DNA of 64,000 nucleotides from Saururus chinensis. Lineage: Eukaryota > Streptophyta > Magnoliopsida > Piperales > Saururaceae. Below are positions 1 through 11,270 of the stretch, piece after piece; within the stretch, counting starts at the first letter, position 1; each line of letters starts with the position of its first letter. The DNA lies in assembly GCA_035235625.1 (NCBI GenBank), contig CP141148.1, positions 28,459,057 through 28,523,056 on the forward strand. The letters are read 5' to 3'. The translations under genes were made by a program, and so were the position numbers. A model generated the notes under the pieces. The model was not told where the DNA came from, ran no database searches, and saw only the letters and a list, made by a program, of their open reading frames with translations.

Positions 1-1025
1 ACATTTTATTGATTATATGATGTATCATATTATGTTAATGATAACATAATGTGTTCTTTGCGCTAGAGACCCATAATACGATTTGGTTTATATTACATAC
101 ATGATAATACGACATGTTAACAATATATGTTATTGATAATACGATATGCTTCATATTATATATACGATAACACGATATTCACCATATCATGCTAACAATA
201 ACACAATGTATTCTTTGAGCCAACAACTCATAATACAATATCCTCCATATCGCATATACTATAACACGATATTCACCATATCGTGTTAATAACACAATAT
301 GTTTTCTTGAGTCAGCTAACTATAATATGATATGCTTCATATCATATATACGAAACACAATATTCACCACATAGTGCTAAGGATAATACAATATGTGAGT
401 TCTTTGAACCAATTAATCAGAATACGATATGCTTCATATCACATAAATGATAACATTGCATGTCAATAATACGTGTTATTAATAATACGATATGCTCCAT
501 ATCACATATACAATAATATAACATGTCAACAATATGCATTATTGATAATATGATATGCTCTATATTGCATATACAATAACATGATATTTACCATATTGTG
601 TTAACAATAACACAATATGTGTTCTTTGAGCCCACAACCTATAATACGATATCCTTCATACCATATATACAATAACACAATTTCATCATATCATATTAAT
701 GATAACATGATATGTGTTCTTTGAACCGATAAACGATAATACGATATGTTTCATTTTACATATATGATAACATGATATTTGTCATATCGTGTTAACAATA
801 ACACGATATGTGTCCTTTGAGTCAGAGACCATAATGCATATATCATAACACAATATTCGCCATATAATGTTAACAATAACACTATATATGAGTTCTTTGA
901 ACCATCTGCCCATAATATGATATGCTTCATATCGCATATATGATAACACTACATGCCAACAATATGTGTATTGATAATATGATATGCTTCGTATCGTATA
1001 TAAGATAACACGATATGTATTTTTT
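1..1025. repeat. AT-rich tandem array with palindromic motifs
   Basis: Degenerate tandem repeats built on palindrome-like motifs of the type GATATGCTTCATATC and ATATCGTGTTAACAATAACACGATAT. Successive landmark motifs at about 231, 323, 420, 484, 544 and 641 give two unit lengths, about 92-98 bp (containing a TTCTTTGAGCC-like segment) and about 60-63 bp. No coding potential is seen. The array forms the outer half of the left inverted-repeat arm and resembles the satellite-like or subterminal repeats found in large DNA transposons. Confidence 0.75.
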
Positions 1026-2012
1026 TATGTATTCGAAAATATGATATTTGCGACAATTGTCAATATTTATTATTAATACAAGTGTTCATCAAGTTGGGAT
1101 GAAAGCCTCTAAGATTGTATACATGTTTACATGAGATGTTCTACATAATAAATTTGCATACATAAAATCATACTAGAGTCTCACTTTGCACAATAGGGTA
1201 TAAAGCCATTATGACTATTCAATGGTGCCCTTTCTTGTCATCCACATCCTTTTTCATTTTTATATAACCATGTTCTCCCTAGATAGTCTCCCAATATTCA
1301 TTTTTGGAGTTGTAGGCGTCGTCCTGATCTCCTTTATAGGGATAAGTAGGTTATGTAGTTAGAAATTTGTAGACAAAAATTAAAGAAGAGCAATCGTCGA
1401 TGAATGAAGGGAGGCCAACAATCACTAGGAATCGGAATTTATTGTTGATGAGAATCACTGGTCGAAAATCGCAAATCACCACTAAGCTCCGATCTCCTCT
1501 TTGCTTGTGGGTCCTCGCCACTGATTTATATGATTTTAAATCCTAACCCTTGCTATAAGGGTATTTTCGTCTAATTTTTTAAATATATCATGTAAATGCA
1601 GGTTATATAGAATATTTTTTACAAAACTAAAAAATATAAAATATTTATATCTTAGGCGATGTCATATAGAAAATTTTCATATAGTAATTGCCTTTCACCC
1701 ACTAAGAAAAATAAAAAGGATTAATTGGGCTGGAGCGAGTACCCAACAACCCGACTCTAGACCCAGGGTTAGGTCAAGTTAATCTGTCAAAAATTCCGAT
1801 CCCCGCAGCATCCCTATATCTGACTTTGCAAGAGGGCAGGAAGGAAAATGGCCCTGAAGGTAAATAGAAGGATTTGAAATTGCCACCAACAATCGCAAAG
1901 ACACGCAAGGATGGGGACGGTGAGGGAAGTACACTTATGGCAAATTGATGCTCTTGTATCCCAACGACAAAATGTGCAAACCGTGGACCCAAATCCTTAT
2001 TGGCAAAGTGAA
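1..2012 (+). repeat. Left arm of a large inverted repeat
   Basis: This stretch is matched in reverse complement by about 11271-13317 and probably continues left of the window. Landmarks shared by both arms are an AT-rich tandem array, a segment around 1081-1260 whose partner lies at 12060-12235, a segment near 1400-1560 whose partner is at 11740-11910, and an inner end at 1774-2012 whose partner is 11271-11500. Judged by eye the arms are roughly 85-90% alike. Open frames in the inner end (such as the minus-strand one at 1774-2061) are repeated with changes in the other arm and look non-coding. The arms could be the ends of one very large element or two opposed copies of a smaller one. Confidence 0.75.
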
Positions 2013-3117
2013 TGTAGAAAGCTGAAAAACGGCCAGGACCTCTTTGTAGATATCCGCTCAAACTGCAAAAAGTACTTGCCAGTTGGATTGAAGATTAAGT
2101 AGTTTCAAGGGATAACAAATCATAGAAATCAAATTTGAGGAAAAGGTATATACAAACTAGGAAAAAAATGTGAGTGTGGTAAGTCTTCAGTTGTTTATAT
2201 AGCAAACTCTATTTTTCTTCTTACAGTTCATAAATTGATTAGAAGTTGTTTGCCCATATAGAAATTGTCTAGAAAACTAAGAAAATAAATTATCATCAAA
2301 ATGGAGTCCTCTTACAAGTTACAATTCCCATTGGTAAATATTTCCTGTTAAAAGAAATTTTCTGTAACACAAATATGCTGGCTGAAATTTTATTATGTAC
2401 TTGGTATTAAGGCAGGCATGACCGATATGTTTGACTTTGCAAAGAGAGGAAAATGCAGCGAAGGAAGTTGGCAGGAGCAATCTCAATGGCAAGCGGGAGG
2501 GGGGGCAGCACCGCACCCAATCTGCAAAACCGGACTTTCTTGGCAAAATAAACTCTTGCATTGCAAGGATAGGAAGTCGCAAAACTCTTTTCTGACTCGA
2601 AAGCTCTTCTTCTGCATGTAGTAAAGAAAACACAGTGCTAATAAGGACTTTTTTAACGAAGCTAATGAAGAGCTCAAAACAACTCTTTTAGCAAAATGCA
2701 GTTGGCAAAGATGACTAAACCCTTTTGGCAAACAACAAAAGTTGCAAAACTACAAGTCGACAAAGCCTAAGGAGGAGGCTTTTCGCTCAGGAGGGCCCAC
2801 GAGGCTAAGGAGGAGGCTTCTATCGAGTCAAAGTCCTCTCCCCAGTAAAATACTATAAGGAGGAGGCCACGCCCACATCTCCTCTCCATCATTCTTTGCC
2901 TTGTCTTCTATCATTTCTGATTCAAATCATACCTTGTCTTCCTTACCACTCCCAGAGGTTAGTATGTTCTCATTGTAAGCAGAAATTTGCCATTTTGCTC
3001 CAAGAAATTTTCGAATTTTCCCTCTGTACTTTAGTTTCCTCTTCATTCTTTCTCTGCATTTCATTTTGTGTTGCTCTACTTAATTGGCTTTCTTGCTTCC
3101 TTGTGCAGGAAATCCAG
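2013..3117 (+). promoter_or_regulatory. 5' flank and 5'-UTR intron of membrane gene copy 1
   Basis: This non-coding flank is shared with the region upstream of the second gene copy (about 7200-9480) and, inverted, with 17035-18240. It contains many TTGGCAAA or TTGCAAA motifs and a weak TATA-like ACTATAAGG near 2852-2860. A 5'-UTR intron is likely at 2958-3108 (CCCAGAG|GTTAGT ... TTGTGCAG|GAAATCC), because the second copy has a matching intron at 9281-9476. The minus-strand open frame at 2319-2633 is repeated at 17722-18024 and is treated as part of the repeat, not as a gene. Confidence 0.5.
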
Positions 3118-3954
3118 ATGGATTCACTCGAGATGCTTATTGCATTTGCTTTAGTTGCTGATGTTCTGGTTACCAGTTTTATACAAGCTAGACAGCATCA
3201 CGCCGAGGCTATAGAGGTAAACAAACAGAATGCAATTCTTTCTATGGGTCCTTTATCTAGGTAAGAAAAAAGACATACTGAAAAATGAATATGTAACCTG
3301 TGCGGCAACCCGAAAGAACCAAGAAGGGGAGCAGGAGAACGATCACGACATTGAGGCCGGATTGCAGGAAGGTGACATGGGCGCCGACGAGAGTGCACCA
3401 GATGAGCAAGGCCAGGCCACCCTACAACTTGCCCAGGCAACAAACATGCATGAAGAAACAACACATATTGAATCCCCTGTTGCAAGCCTGGAAACAGAGG
3501 TATGTTGAAAACAAGTGGATGAAGTTTTGTACCATAAAGTTTTCACTATATTGGCGACGTTGCACTCAGATTGGATGTTCATCTTCCCCCTGTGACTTTG
3601 CAGGAAACAGGATCTGAGGTGCATGCTAAAGTTTTGAAGTTTGGATCAAAGATTGGGATGTGGGCAACGGGAATCTCTGTTGCCGGAATTATAGCCTTAT
3701 TAACTAGTGATAATCGTAATCAAAGAACGAGCCTATATCATAGGCTTCTCCTGGTGGCTTCTACACTGGCTATGCTTGCCTCTTTCATCTTGGGTGGAAT
3801 CCTACTGATTTTGGCATATTTTCATGTTGAAATCTTTCCTCCAAGTGATCCTAAATCAATTAGGAAAATTAAAATTATAATTGGCTTTGCAATCGGGTCT
3901 ATGGCCATAGTCGTGAGCTTTGTCACTGCCCTCATCCTCGAAAGGGCATATTAG
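3118..3954 (+). CDS. Uncharacterised three-exon membrane protein, copy 1
   Basis: Spliced gene; I do not recognise the family. Exon 1 (3118-3216) starts MDSLEMLIAFALVADVLVTS and ends at a clean GAG|GTAAAC donor. Exon 2 is the open segment ending at 3499 (GAG|GTATGT); its acceptor is uncertain, and starting it at 3317 gives 61 codons. It is hydrophilic and acidic (for example EQENDHDIEAG). Exon 3 (3604-3954, acceptor TGACTTTGCAG) encodes 116 residues with three hydrophobic segments: IGMWATGISVAGIIALLTS, LLLVASTLAMLASFILGG, and IIIGFAIGSMAIVVSFVTAL. The model gives about 210 residues, probably an integral membrane protein with an acidic N-terminal half. Exon 3 differs from copy 2 at about ten positions, all conservative in character. 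A segment of about 60 bp before exon 3 in copy 2 is missing here. Function is unknown. Confidence 0.6.
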
Positions 3955-5504
3955 TATATTGCCATTCAATATGTAATCGTTGTATTGTATTTTACCGAAA
4001 AAAAAGGGTTATGTTGTAATATGTAGGCATATTACATTACAAAGGCCAAGATATGATTAGTTTAAAAATTGTAATCCTGATGAAATACCGTGTTGTAATC
4101 TTTATAGATTAGTCTGCTGCATAATCCCCACTTATGTATTGCCATTCAATGAGTCATGACTTTCAGTTTCAAGTGAAAGAAAAATTCAAAGCTCAACCAA
4201 CAGACCTGCATATAATTCATGTACCTAAAGAGAACGTTAGAAGTTCAAACCTATTCTTAGACGGTGGATCAAGGTTTATACTCGAAGTAGCATATAAAAG
4301 TAGCATATAAATCATCAACATAAAAGAAACTTCGAAGTTCAAACATCTAGAAAAACTCCAGCTAATAGAGAAATAAGACACAAAAAAAATTCAATTGTAC
4401 ACATTTTGAAGTCCTGAAAATAGCAAATACCCACATGCAGAAATTGTTCAACTAACAAAGTAAAAATCTTCAAAATGAATAGAAAAAATGAGACAAACCC
4501 CTAGCTGATGTAGTTTCGTATCAAACCTAGCATCCTGCTTTCTGAGCAAGGAGCACACTGGTAACATCTTCCATCTTCATATGACAGCTACCAATTGAGT
4601 TACTCACTGCTACAAACAACCAAGTTGTCCCAACCATATGGCAAACCTAACAACAAAGCTAAATCCCGAACATCCTCCGGAATCACCATCTAGACTTATT
4701 CCAACTGGTTTACAACTGCGTTGGAATTGTAAAAACGTTTGGCTACACGGACATCTTCAACCATTTGCAAATTAAAGAGCTTTTCACCAAATACACCTTG
4801 TTGAATGCTGAGGACTTCTATACATCTTTTCCAAGGCATCAAACATCCCCTTGTTCACTTGAATGCCTTCGGTTGAACGTTCGAGCTACTAGCTTTAGGA
4901 GTTAGCCCAAAGTTGATCCTCGCTGCCCAAAAATTTGCAGTACGCTCGGCCAACTCCCATCCTTGAGCATTCATTATGTTAATCAGACTCCGCAAACCCG
5001 ATAGAGCCTTCATAATCGGATGGAAAACTCCCATCCTTGAGCACATAGTACACATCATTTCTCTCTTTTTTGACAAGTGGAAATATTCCTAGCAGAATGC
5101 ATCTAGAGTTATGAGATGGGTCTCTATAATGCTCCTCCAATTACTTTGGTAGAAATAACTTTTGGTCCAATTTAATATTTTACTTGTAAAATTAAGATTT
5201 CATATAGAATTGACATTTGAGTACTATAGAGTCTATACATGTCGCATTGCCCTCACAAAACACCACCAATCCCACATTTTTCTATCCATCTCTTTGGTTC
5301 ATGAGATCTTGATGTCATGTGGGTGGTTGATGGAAAGGAGCTATTGCACTTGCAACCATTAAAAATAATGAAAAGAAGTTGTCACACTTCATAGAATAAG
5401 TGCTAAGTGTTTTGGATGACCATTGTCAATTTATACCATTAGCCTCTAGAGTAGAAAGTATGTCAATTAGATTGAATATTTGAAAACTAAATGGTACTAT
5501 TAAA
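3955..5504. other. 3' flank of copy 1 and intergenic DNA
   Basis: About 3955-4740 is homologous to the 3' flank of copy 2 (10382-11250), including the segment beginning ATGTAATCGTTGTATTG, so the tandem duplication covers promoter, gene and 3' flank. The 3' UTR and polyadenylation site should lie near 3960-4150, where TTGTATTG and AATGAG-type motifs occur. From about 4750 to 5504 I see no supported gene; the short minus-strand open frame at 4855-5076 has no recognisable domain. Confidence 0.5.
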
Positions 5505-6917
5505 CACTACAAGAAAAAAGATTATTAACGACCTATATAAAAAAGTCGCTAATAGTAATACTATTAGTGACACTTTTTCTTTCATCACTAATATTAGTTA
5601 TTTTGCAACATTCTTTAGTATTAGCGATACTTTTTAAGCGTTGCTAATATGAAGACATATTTAAAAAAAATATTATGTCCCTAAAACTTTCCTTTGCTTC
5701 TACGGAGGCTGATCCATGGCAGCGAGCCGGAGAATGGGAGAAACAAGGGAGAGGGGGAAGGGGGCTGATGGTTGTAGACAGGCGACGGAAAGGCAACCGA
5801 GAGATTTCAATTGCAAAGGGAGTAGTGGGGAGTGGAAGGAAGGAGGGGAGATTTAAGTGCCTTGCCACGTGTGGGAAGAAAAAATGGGCAAAGTTCACCC
5901 ACGTTTTTATTATTTTGCAACGCTTTCAAAGCATCACAAAAACACTCCTTTAGCAACTTTTAGAGAAATGTCACTAGAAATAAAAAAAAATAGAGAGAAG
6001 AGGGAGAGGATAGAGATAGAGGTGAGTGAAGAGTAAGAGATAGGAAAGACAAGAGAGAGAGAGAGAGAGGAGAGGGAGAGGGGTGAGGGAGACATTGTCT
6101 CTCTCTCTCTCTCTTTATCTCTCTCTTCACCCTCATCTCTCTATCTCATCTCTTTTCTCTCTCCCCCTCTATCTATCTGTATCTTTATCCTCTATCTCTC
6201 TCTTCACTCTCATTTCTCTATCTCATCTCTTCTCTCTCCCCTTCTCTCTATCTGTGTCTTTATCCTCTATCTCACTTCTCTCTCCTCTCTCTCTTGACTC
6301 TCTCTTCACTTCCACTCATCTCTCTCTTTTATCTTTTTTCTCTCTCTCCTCTCTCTCTATTCCTCTCTCTCACGTATGTTAGCTTGAACCCCAGCACCAA
6401 GGAGGAGAGGGGAAAAGTAAGATAATTTAATTCATTTAATTAACTTATTTATTATATATTTTACATTAAAATAATAAATATTAAATAAAAGAGAATGAGT
6501 TTGCGAAGTTTTTAATTTAATTTTTTGGCTTTTATTTTTTATATTATATATTAAAATAAAATAAAATAATAAAATAATTATTTTAAAAAAAATTAGAACT
6601 ATTTGTTACACTTTTTTAAAAATAAACTATTTTAAAAAAAATTAGACTATTTGCAATGTATTTTTTTAAGTGTTACAAATAGTTCAGCTATATACAATTA
6701 TTATAAAAAAAACATCATAAATAGTCTTGATTGTTTTAAAATTTATTGTATTTGCTACACTTTACAAAAAACTTTGCTAACAGTACTAATTTTTCTAAAA
6801 AAATATTATAAATATTTTTTGCAATGCATTTTCAATTGTCACAAAAGGTAGCCTTTAGTGACGTTTTTTATTGCATCAGTAATAAAAACATCATTAATAA
6901 TCCTTTTTATTACAGTG
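5505..6917. mobile_element. Non-autonomous CACTA-type DNA transposon
   Basis: The left end starts CACTACAAGAAAAAAG, the standard plant CACTA terminus. The right end, read in reverse, starts CACTGTAATAAAAAGG and shares the following GATTATTAA. A subterminal palindrome lies at about 5547-5573 (GTCGCTAATAG ... CTATTAGTGAC), typical of these ends. Inside are a GC-richer block (about 5690-5900), a GA-rich run (about 5990-6085) facing a CT-rich run (about 6090-6375), and AT-rich DNA. No transposase is visible. A 3-bp target duplication was not found (AAA left, GAT right). It sits between the two membrane-gene copies. The 99-codon frame in the CT run is low-complexity and is not called a gene. Confidence 0.75.
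5985..6378. repeat. Purine run facing a pyrimidine run (GA)n/(CT)n
   Basis: About 90 bp of GAGA-rich sequence is followed directly by about 280 bp of CTCT-rich sequence containing imperfect 40-60 bp internal repeats (TCTCTATCTCATCTCTT and variants). The two runs are complementary in composition and could pair. They lie inside the CACTA-type element. Confidence 0.75.
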
Positions 6918-9483
6918 GATGTGGGACAGAACAAAAAATATATAAATACTATCAAATTGAGGAAAGATATATTTAAGTGTTATTGAGAAAAAATGGTGAG
7001 CATGGTAACTCTTCAATTATTTATATCTCCAAATCATTGTTTTTTGGTTTCCAACTCTTGTTGTCCTAAACTCAATATCTCACTATTTCCTCATTAAAAT
7101 ATTATTTGCACTTAACTAAGAAAAATAAATAAATAGTCCCTCTAAAATAAATTTTATAACATAAATATATTATTTTAATTTATATAAAGTACTTCATATT
7201 TGAGTCCTATTTAAGTGAGCCTGGGCTTATGCGCAACTTTGTGAGCTAAAGCTCTTCAGATTTATATCGAATGCCTCATCTTACTCACAGGTTTTTAATC
7301 CTTAAATATCGCAAGCTGTCAGATCCTACAGCTATCAAAGCTTGGGTTTATGCAGTTTCTCATGTTCCCAGGCTCACCTAAGTTTTTTCCTTCGTATTTA
7401 GGCAATCATGGACAATATGTTTGGCTTTGCCAATTGGGCAATAAAGTAAAATGCCAAGAACCTACGGAAGCTGTCAGAAAAGGTGGAAATGACTGCCCTT
7501 TTTCCGAATATTAAACAAACTATCACAATGACTAGCAAAAGAGGTTCAGGGGTGGGGTACTGCACCGAATTTGCAAAACGTTTTCGACTCTGCATGACGT
7601 AGTTAGAAACAGACATAACCACGGCTTACCATGCAAATGAAGCATTTCCTTCCTTTCATGCAAAGTGCCACGCACATTATCCAGGTTGACTGTGCAAATG
7701 AAGGTGCTAAAAAAACTCTTCTAATGAAGGACTTTTTATTGAAATCATTAAAGACTCAAAACCACACTTCAGGCGAATGAAGAAAACTGAGTATGCTAAT
7801 GGAAGTTGTCCTTTTAATCAAGATAAATCTTTGGGTAAAATGAAGCTACAAAACTATGCTATTGAAGGATGTCCTTTCATGCAAAATGAAGCTAGAAGCT
7901 CAGCCTCAGTCTGGTCCGTTTTTGCAAAGATGCTAATGAAGGATGCCCTTGTATGCTTAAGCGATGCTTACAGCTGAGCCCCGACCCCAACCGGGTCTTT
8001 TTTGGGCAAGGAGGGGCGGGGACTTACCCCTTCCAAGTTCCAATCTAATATGACTTTTTAATCCAAATATGTAGATGCCCCTTTATCTGTCTTTTCAATC
8101 CAAGTAAAAACATAAATACAACCTGTAATACAACCTAATATGACTTTTCAATCCAAATATGTAGATTCCCCTTTATTTGTCTTTAAATTGGGTTAATCTT
8201 AACATTTGCTAAATCTGTCAAATCAAGGTCCCATAATCACTGAAGGTATCTAAGCAATACAACCTGGTATCCCTTACAAATTCAGGAATTAAACTCTCCA
8301 AGAAGATCTTTATTTGGCACGGGATTAACCATACAACCATCGTCTGTTTTTCAAGTTTGTTTCGTTTTGTATATCTCTCGTGCTTCGCACATGATCCTAT
8401 CAGCTTGAGAAACAAATGATCAAATTGAGGTCAGGATTAATTAACTTGGAAAATGTTGGATTTACTCTAGTTAATTTGTTAAATCAGAACAGCTATTATG
8501 AATCAGCTGATTTGTAATCGCACTTGCAAAACCCATGATTAGGATTAACAAACTTGAAACTTCACCTGAAGTACTTCCCATTTTTTTGGCCTATGTGGTA
8601 GATATGAAATACATGTACAACTAAATTTGTGAATTCCGTTTTGGCAAAGACGCTAATGAAGGATGTCCTTTCACGCTTAAGTGACGCTTAAGCCTGGTCC
8701 CTTCCAAGTTTCAATCTAATTGTGCTTGCTTTTATCATGTTAAGGAATATTTTTCATAAATTGTGTTTTATTCAGGTTGTGACCCCTCAGTTACTTTTTA
8801 TTTGTGCAACGATAACCCTGAACCCTGTTCTTGATTAAGTGACCTGCTGTTAGCCACTTAGTTGCTTGTCTAAATGGGGCTAGTTGTTAGGGCAATACAC
8901 GTGACCAGGTTAAATTTGCAACCTATTGATAAATGCAATAAACAAATGAGTAACAATATTTAAATATTTATAACCAGATTAGTCAAAAGTCAATCAAAGA
9001 ACCCTCAAAAACCCTTTTTGGCAATGCACCGAAGAGAGTGCACTGAGCTTGTTCCCTTTGGCAAGGGAGGCGCTTCCCGTCTTAGCGTGTCGGCTTCTAT
9101 GGTGTAAAAGACTTAAAAAGTCTTGTTTCCACTCCCCACCACCACATACACCAAATATAGAACTATAAATAAGAAGAAACCCAAGTCTCCTCCCCATCAT
9201 TCTCTTCCTTGTTCATTTCTGATTTGAATCATCCAGACTTTGTCCCAGCTGCAACGTTTTCTTCCTCGCCAGTCCCAAAGGTCAGGTTATTTGCTTATAA
9301 GCAGCGATTTGATATTTTGGTTATTTGCTCTCTTTCTTTCCTCTCCATTGTTTCTTACTCACATATCTTGATAGTAGAACTAATGCCATTAATGTTACTC
9401 CAATTAGCTTTCTTGGCAGCTGATGTATTTCATTTTGTCTTGCTGTACTTGACTGCTGATATTCTTCCTTGTGCAGAAACCAG
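6918..9483 (+). promoter_or_regulatory. 5' flank and 5'-UTR intron of membrane gene copy 2
   Basis: About 7200-9250 matches the upstream region of copy 1 in patches; for example, 7406-7580 matches 2418-2545. It is rich in TTGGCAAA/TTGCAAA motifs and in GCTAATGAAGGATG-like repeats (7780-7970, 8640-8690). It contains a local duplication of about 90 bp: CAATCTAATATGACTTTTTA at 8041 and CAACCTAATATGACTTTTCA at 8131. A good TATA box, TATAAATA, lies at 9164-9171. A 5'-UTR intron is likely at 9281-9476 (CCCAAAG|GTCAGG ... TTGTGCAG|AAACC). No separate gene is supported in the first 2 kb. Confidence 0.5.
9164..9171 (+). promoter_or_regulatory. TATA box of membrane gene copy 2
   Basis: TATAAATA lies about 320 bp before the ATG at 9484. 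Once the proposed 196-bp 5'-UTR intron is removed, it sits at an ordinary distance for a plant TATA promoter. The inverted relic at 17.0-18.2 kb keeps a comparable TATAAATA near 17150 on its minus strand. Confidence 0.5.
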
Positions 9484-10381
9484 ATGGATTCACTGGAGAT
9501 GCCTATTGTATTTGCTTCAGGTGCTAATGTTCTGGTTACAAGTTTCATTCTTGGTAGACAGCATTGCGCTGAGGCACAGGTGAATTTACTATATGCAAAT
9601 CTTTTCACGGGTCTTTTATCTAGACAATGGAAAACTAAATAACTTACCGAAAGATGAATTGGAAATCTTTGTGGCAACCCAAAAGAACCAAGAAGAGGAG
9701 CAGGAGAACGATCACGACATTGAGGCCGGATTGCCGGAAGGTGACATGGGCGGCGACGAGGGTGCACTGGATGAGCAAAGCCAAGCTCCCCTGCAACTTG
9801 CCCAGTCAATGAACAGGCAAGAAGAAACGACGAGTATAGAATCCCCTGTTGCAAGCCTAGAAACAGAGGTATGTTGAAAACAAGTGGATGAAGTTCTGTA
9901 CCATAAAATTTTCACTATATTGGCTAAAATGTTTTTTCTGTCACTTTTATGATAGAAGGAGCAAGAAGAAGAACCAATTAACGAAGTTGCACTCAGATTG
10001 GATGTTCAATTTCCTCCTGTGACTTTGCAGGAAACAGGATCTGAAGTGCATACTAAAGTTATGAAGTTTGGATCAGAGATTGGGATGTGGGCAACGGGAA
10101 TCTCTGTTACCGGAATTATAGCCTTATTAACTAGTGATAATCGTAATCAAAGAGCGAGCCTATATCATAGGCTTCTCCTAGTGGCTTCTACACTGGCAAT
10201 GCTTGCCTCTTTCATCTTGGGTGGAGTCCTACTGATTTTGGCATATTTTCATGTTGAAATCTTTCCTCCAAGTGATCCTAAATCAATTAGGAAAATCAAA
10301 ATTATAATTGGGGTTACAATCGGGTCTGTGGCTATAGTCGTGAGCTTTGTGACTGCCCTCATCCTCCAAAGGGCATATTAG
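9484..10381 (+). CDS. Uncharacterised three-exon membrane protein, copy 2
   Basis: Tandem paralogue of the gene at 3118-3954, with the same structure. Exon 1 (9484-9579) starts MDSLEMPIVFASGANVLVTS and ends CAG|GTGAAT. Exon 2 is the open segment ending at 9868 (GAG|GTATGT), 61 codons if it starts at 9686, with an acidic stretch containing EEEQENDHDIEAG. Exon 3 begins at 10031 after TGACTTTGCAG or, by an earlier acceptor near 9959, gains an in-frame segment EQEEEPINEVALRLDVQF. It then has three hydrophobic segments at about residues 15-33, 48-73 and 88-112 of the exon and ends LQRAY. Predicted length is about 209 residues, or about 233 with the longer exon. It keeps the TATA box and the extra acceptor that copy 1 lacks, so it is the better candidate for the expressed copy. 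Function is unknown. Confidence 0.6.
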
Positions 10382-11270
10382 TATACTCAAATACTGCTCT
10401 ATTACCATTCAATTTGTAATCGTTGTATTGTATTTTACAACGAAAAAAAAGGGTTATGTTGTAATGTGTGGGCGTATTACTTTACAAAGGCTAAGATATG
10501 ATTAGTTTAGCAGTTGTGATCCTGATAAAATACTGTGTTGTAATCTTTATAGATTAGTCTGTTGTATAATCCCCAATTATGTATTGTCATTCAATGAACA
10601 TGTCTTTAAGTTTCAATACCATTCCTGTGAAAGAAAAATTCAAAGTTCAACCAACAGACCTGCATACGATTCATGTACCTAAAGAGAAAGTTTAAAGTTC
10701 AAGCTTTTTCTTAGACGGTAGATCAAGGTTTATACTTGAAGTAGCATATAAATCATCAACATAAAAGAAACTTCGAAATCAAACATCTAGAAAAAACTCC
10801 AGCTAAAAGAGAAATAATACTTACAAAATTTTAATTATCCCTAAAATTATAAAGTAAATAGGACACAGAACAACACAGCTGTATACATTTTTAAGTCCTG
10901 AAAATAGCAAATACCCACATGCAGAAATTGCTTAACTAACAAAGTAAAATCTTCAAAATCAATAGGAGAACAAATGAGACAAATGAAGAGCAGAGTCCGG
11001 GATGGATAAAAATCATAAAATAGAAGAAAATGGGACAAAGATGGAGGTGGCTGCTGGCCTAGCTGATGTAGTTCTGAAGCAGACCTAGCATCGTGCTTTC
11101 TGAGCAAGGAGCACGCTGGTAACATCTTCCATCTTCATATGACAGCTACCAATCGAGTCCAAGTTGTTTCAACTATCTGGCAATTCTAACAACAGAGCTA
11201 AGCCCTGAACAGCCTCCGAAATCACCATCCCGACTTATTCCAACTAGTTTACAAGTGTGGTTGAATCCTT
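10382..11270 (+). other. 3' flank of membrane gene copy 2
   Basis: Homologous to about 3955-4740 downstream of copy 1, which marks the 3' end of the duplicated unit near 11250. The region is AT-rich and no protein-coding gene is supported. The minus-strand open frame at 10847-11125 lies in this repeated flank and has no recognisable domain. The right inverted-repeat arm starts immediately after it. Confidence 0.55.

Noticed and set aside
1774-2061. 95-codon minus-strand frame, with partners at 11257-11483
   Set aside because: It is part of the inverted-repeat arm, and the partner copies are frame-shifted relative to it, so there is no sign of selection for a protein.
6083-6382. 99-codon plus-strand frame
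   Set aside because: It is a translation of a CT-rich simple repeat (serine/leucine only) inside a CACTA-type element.
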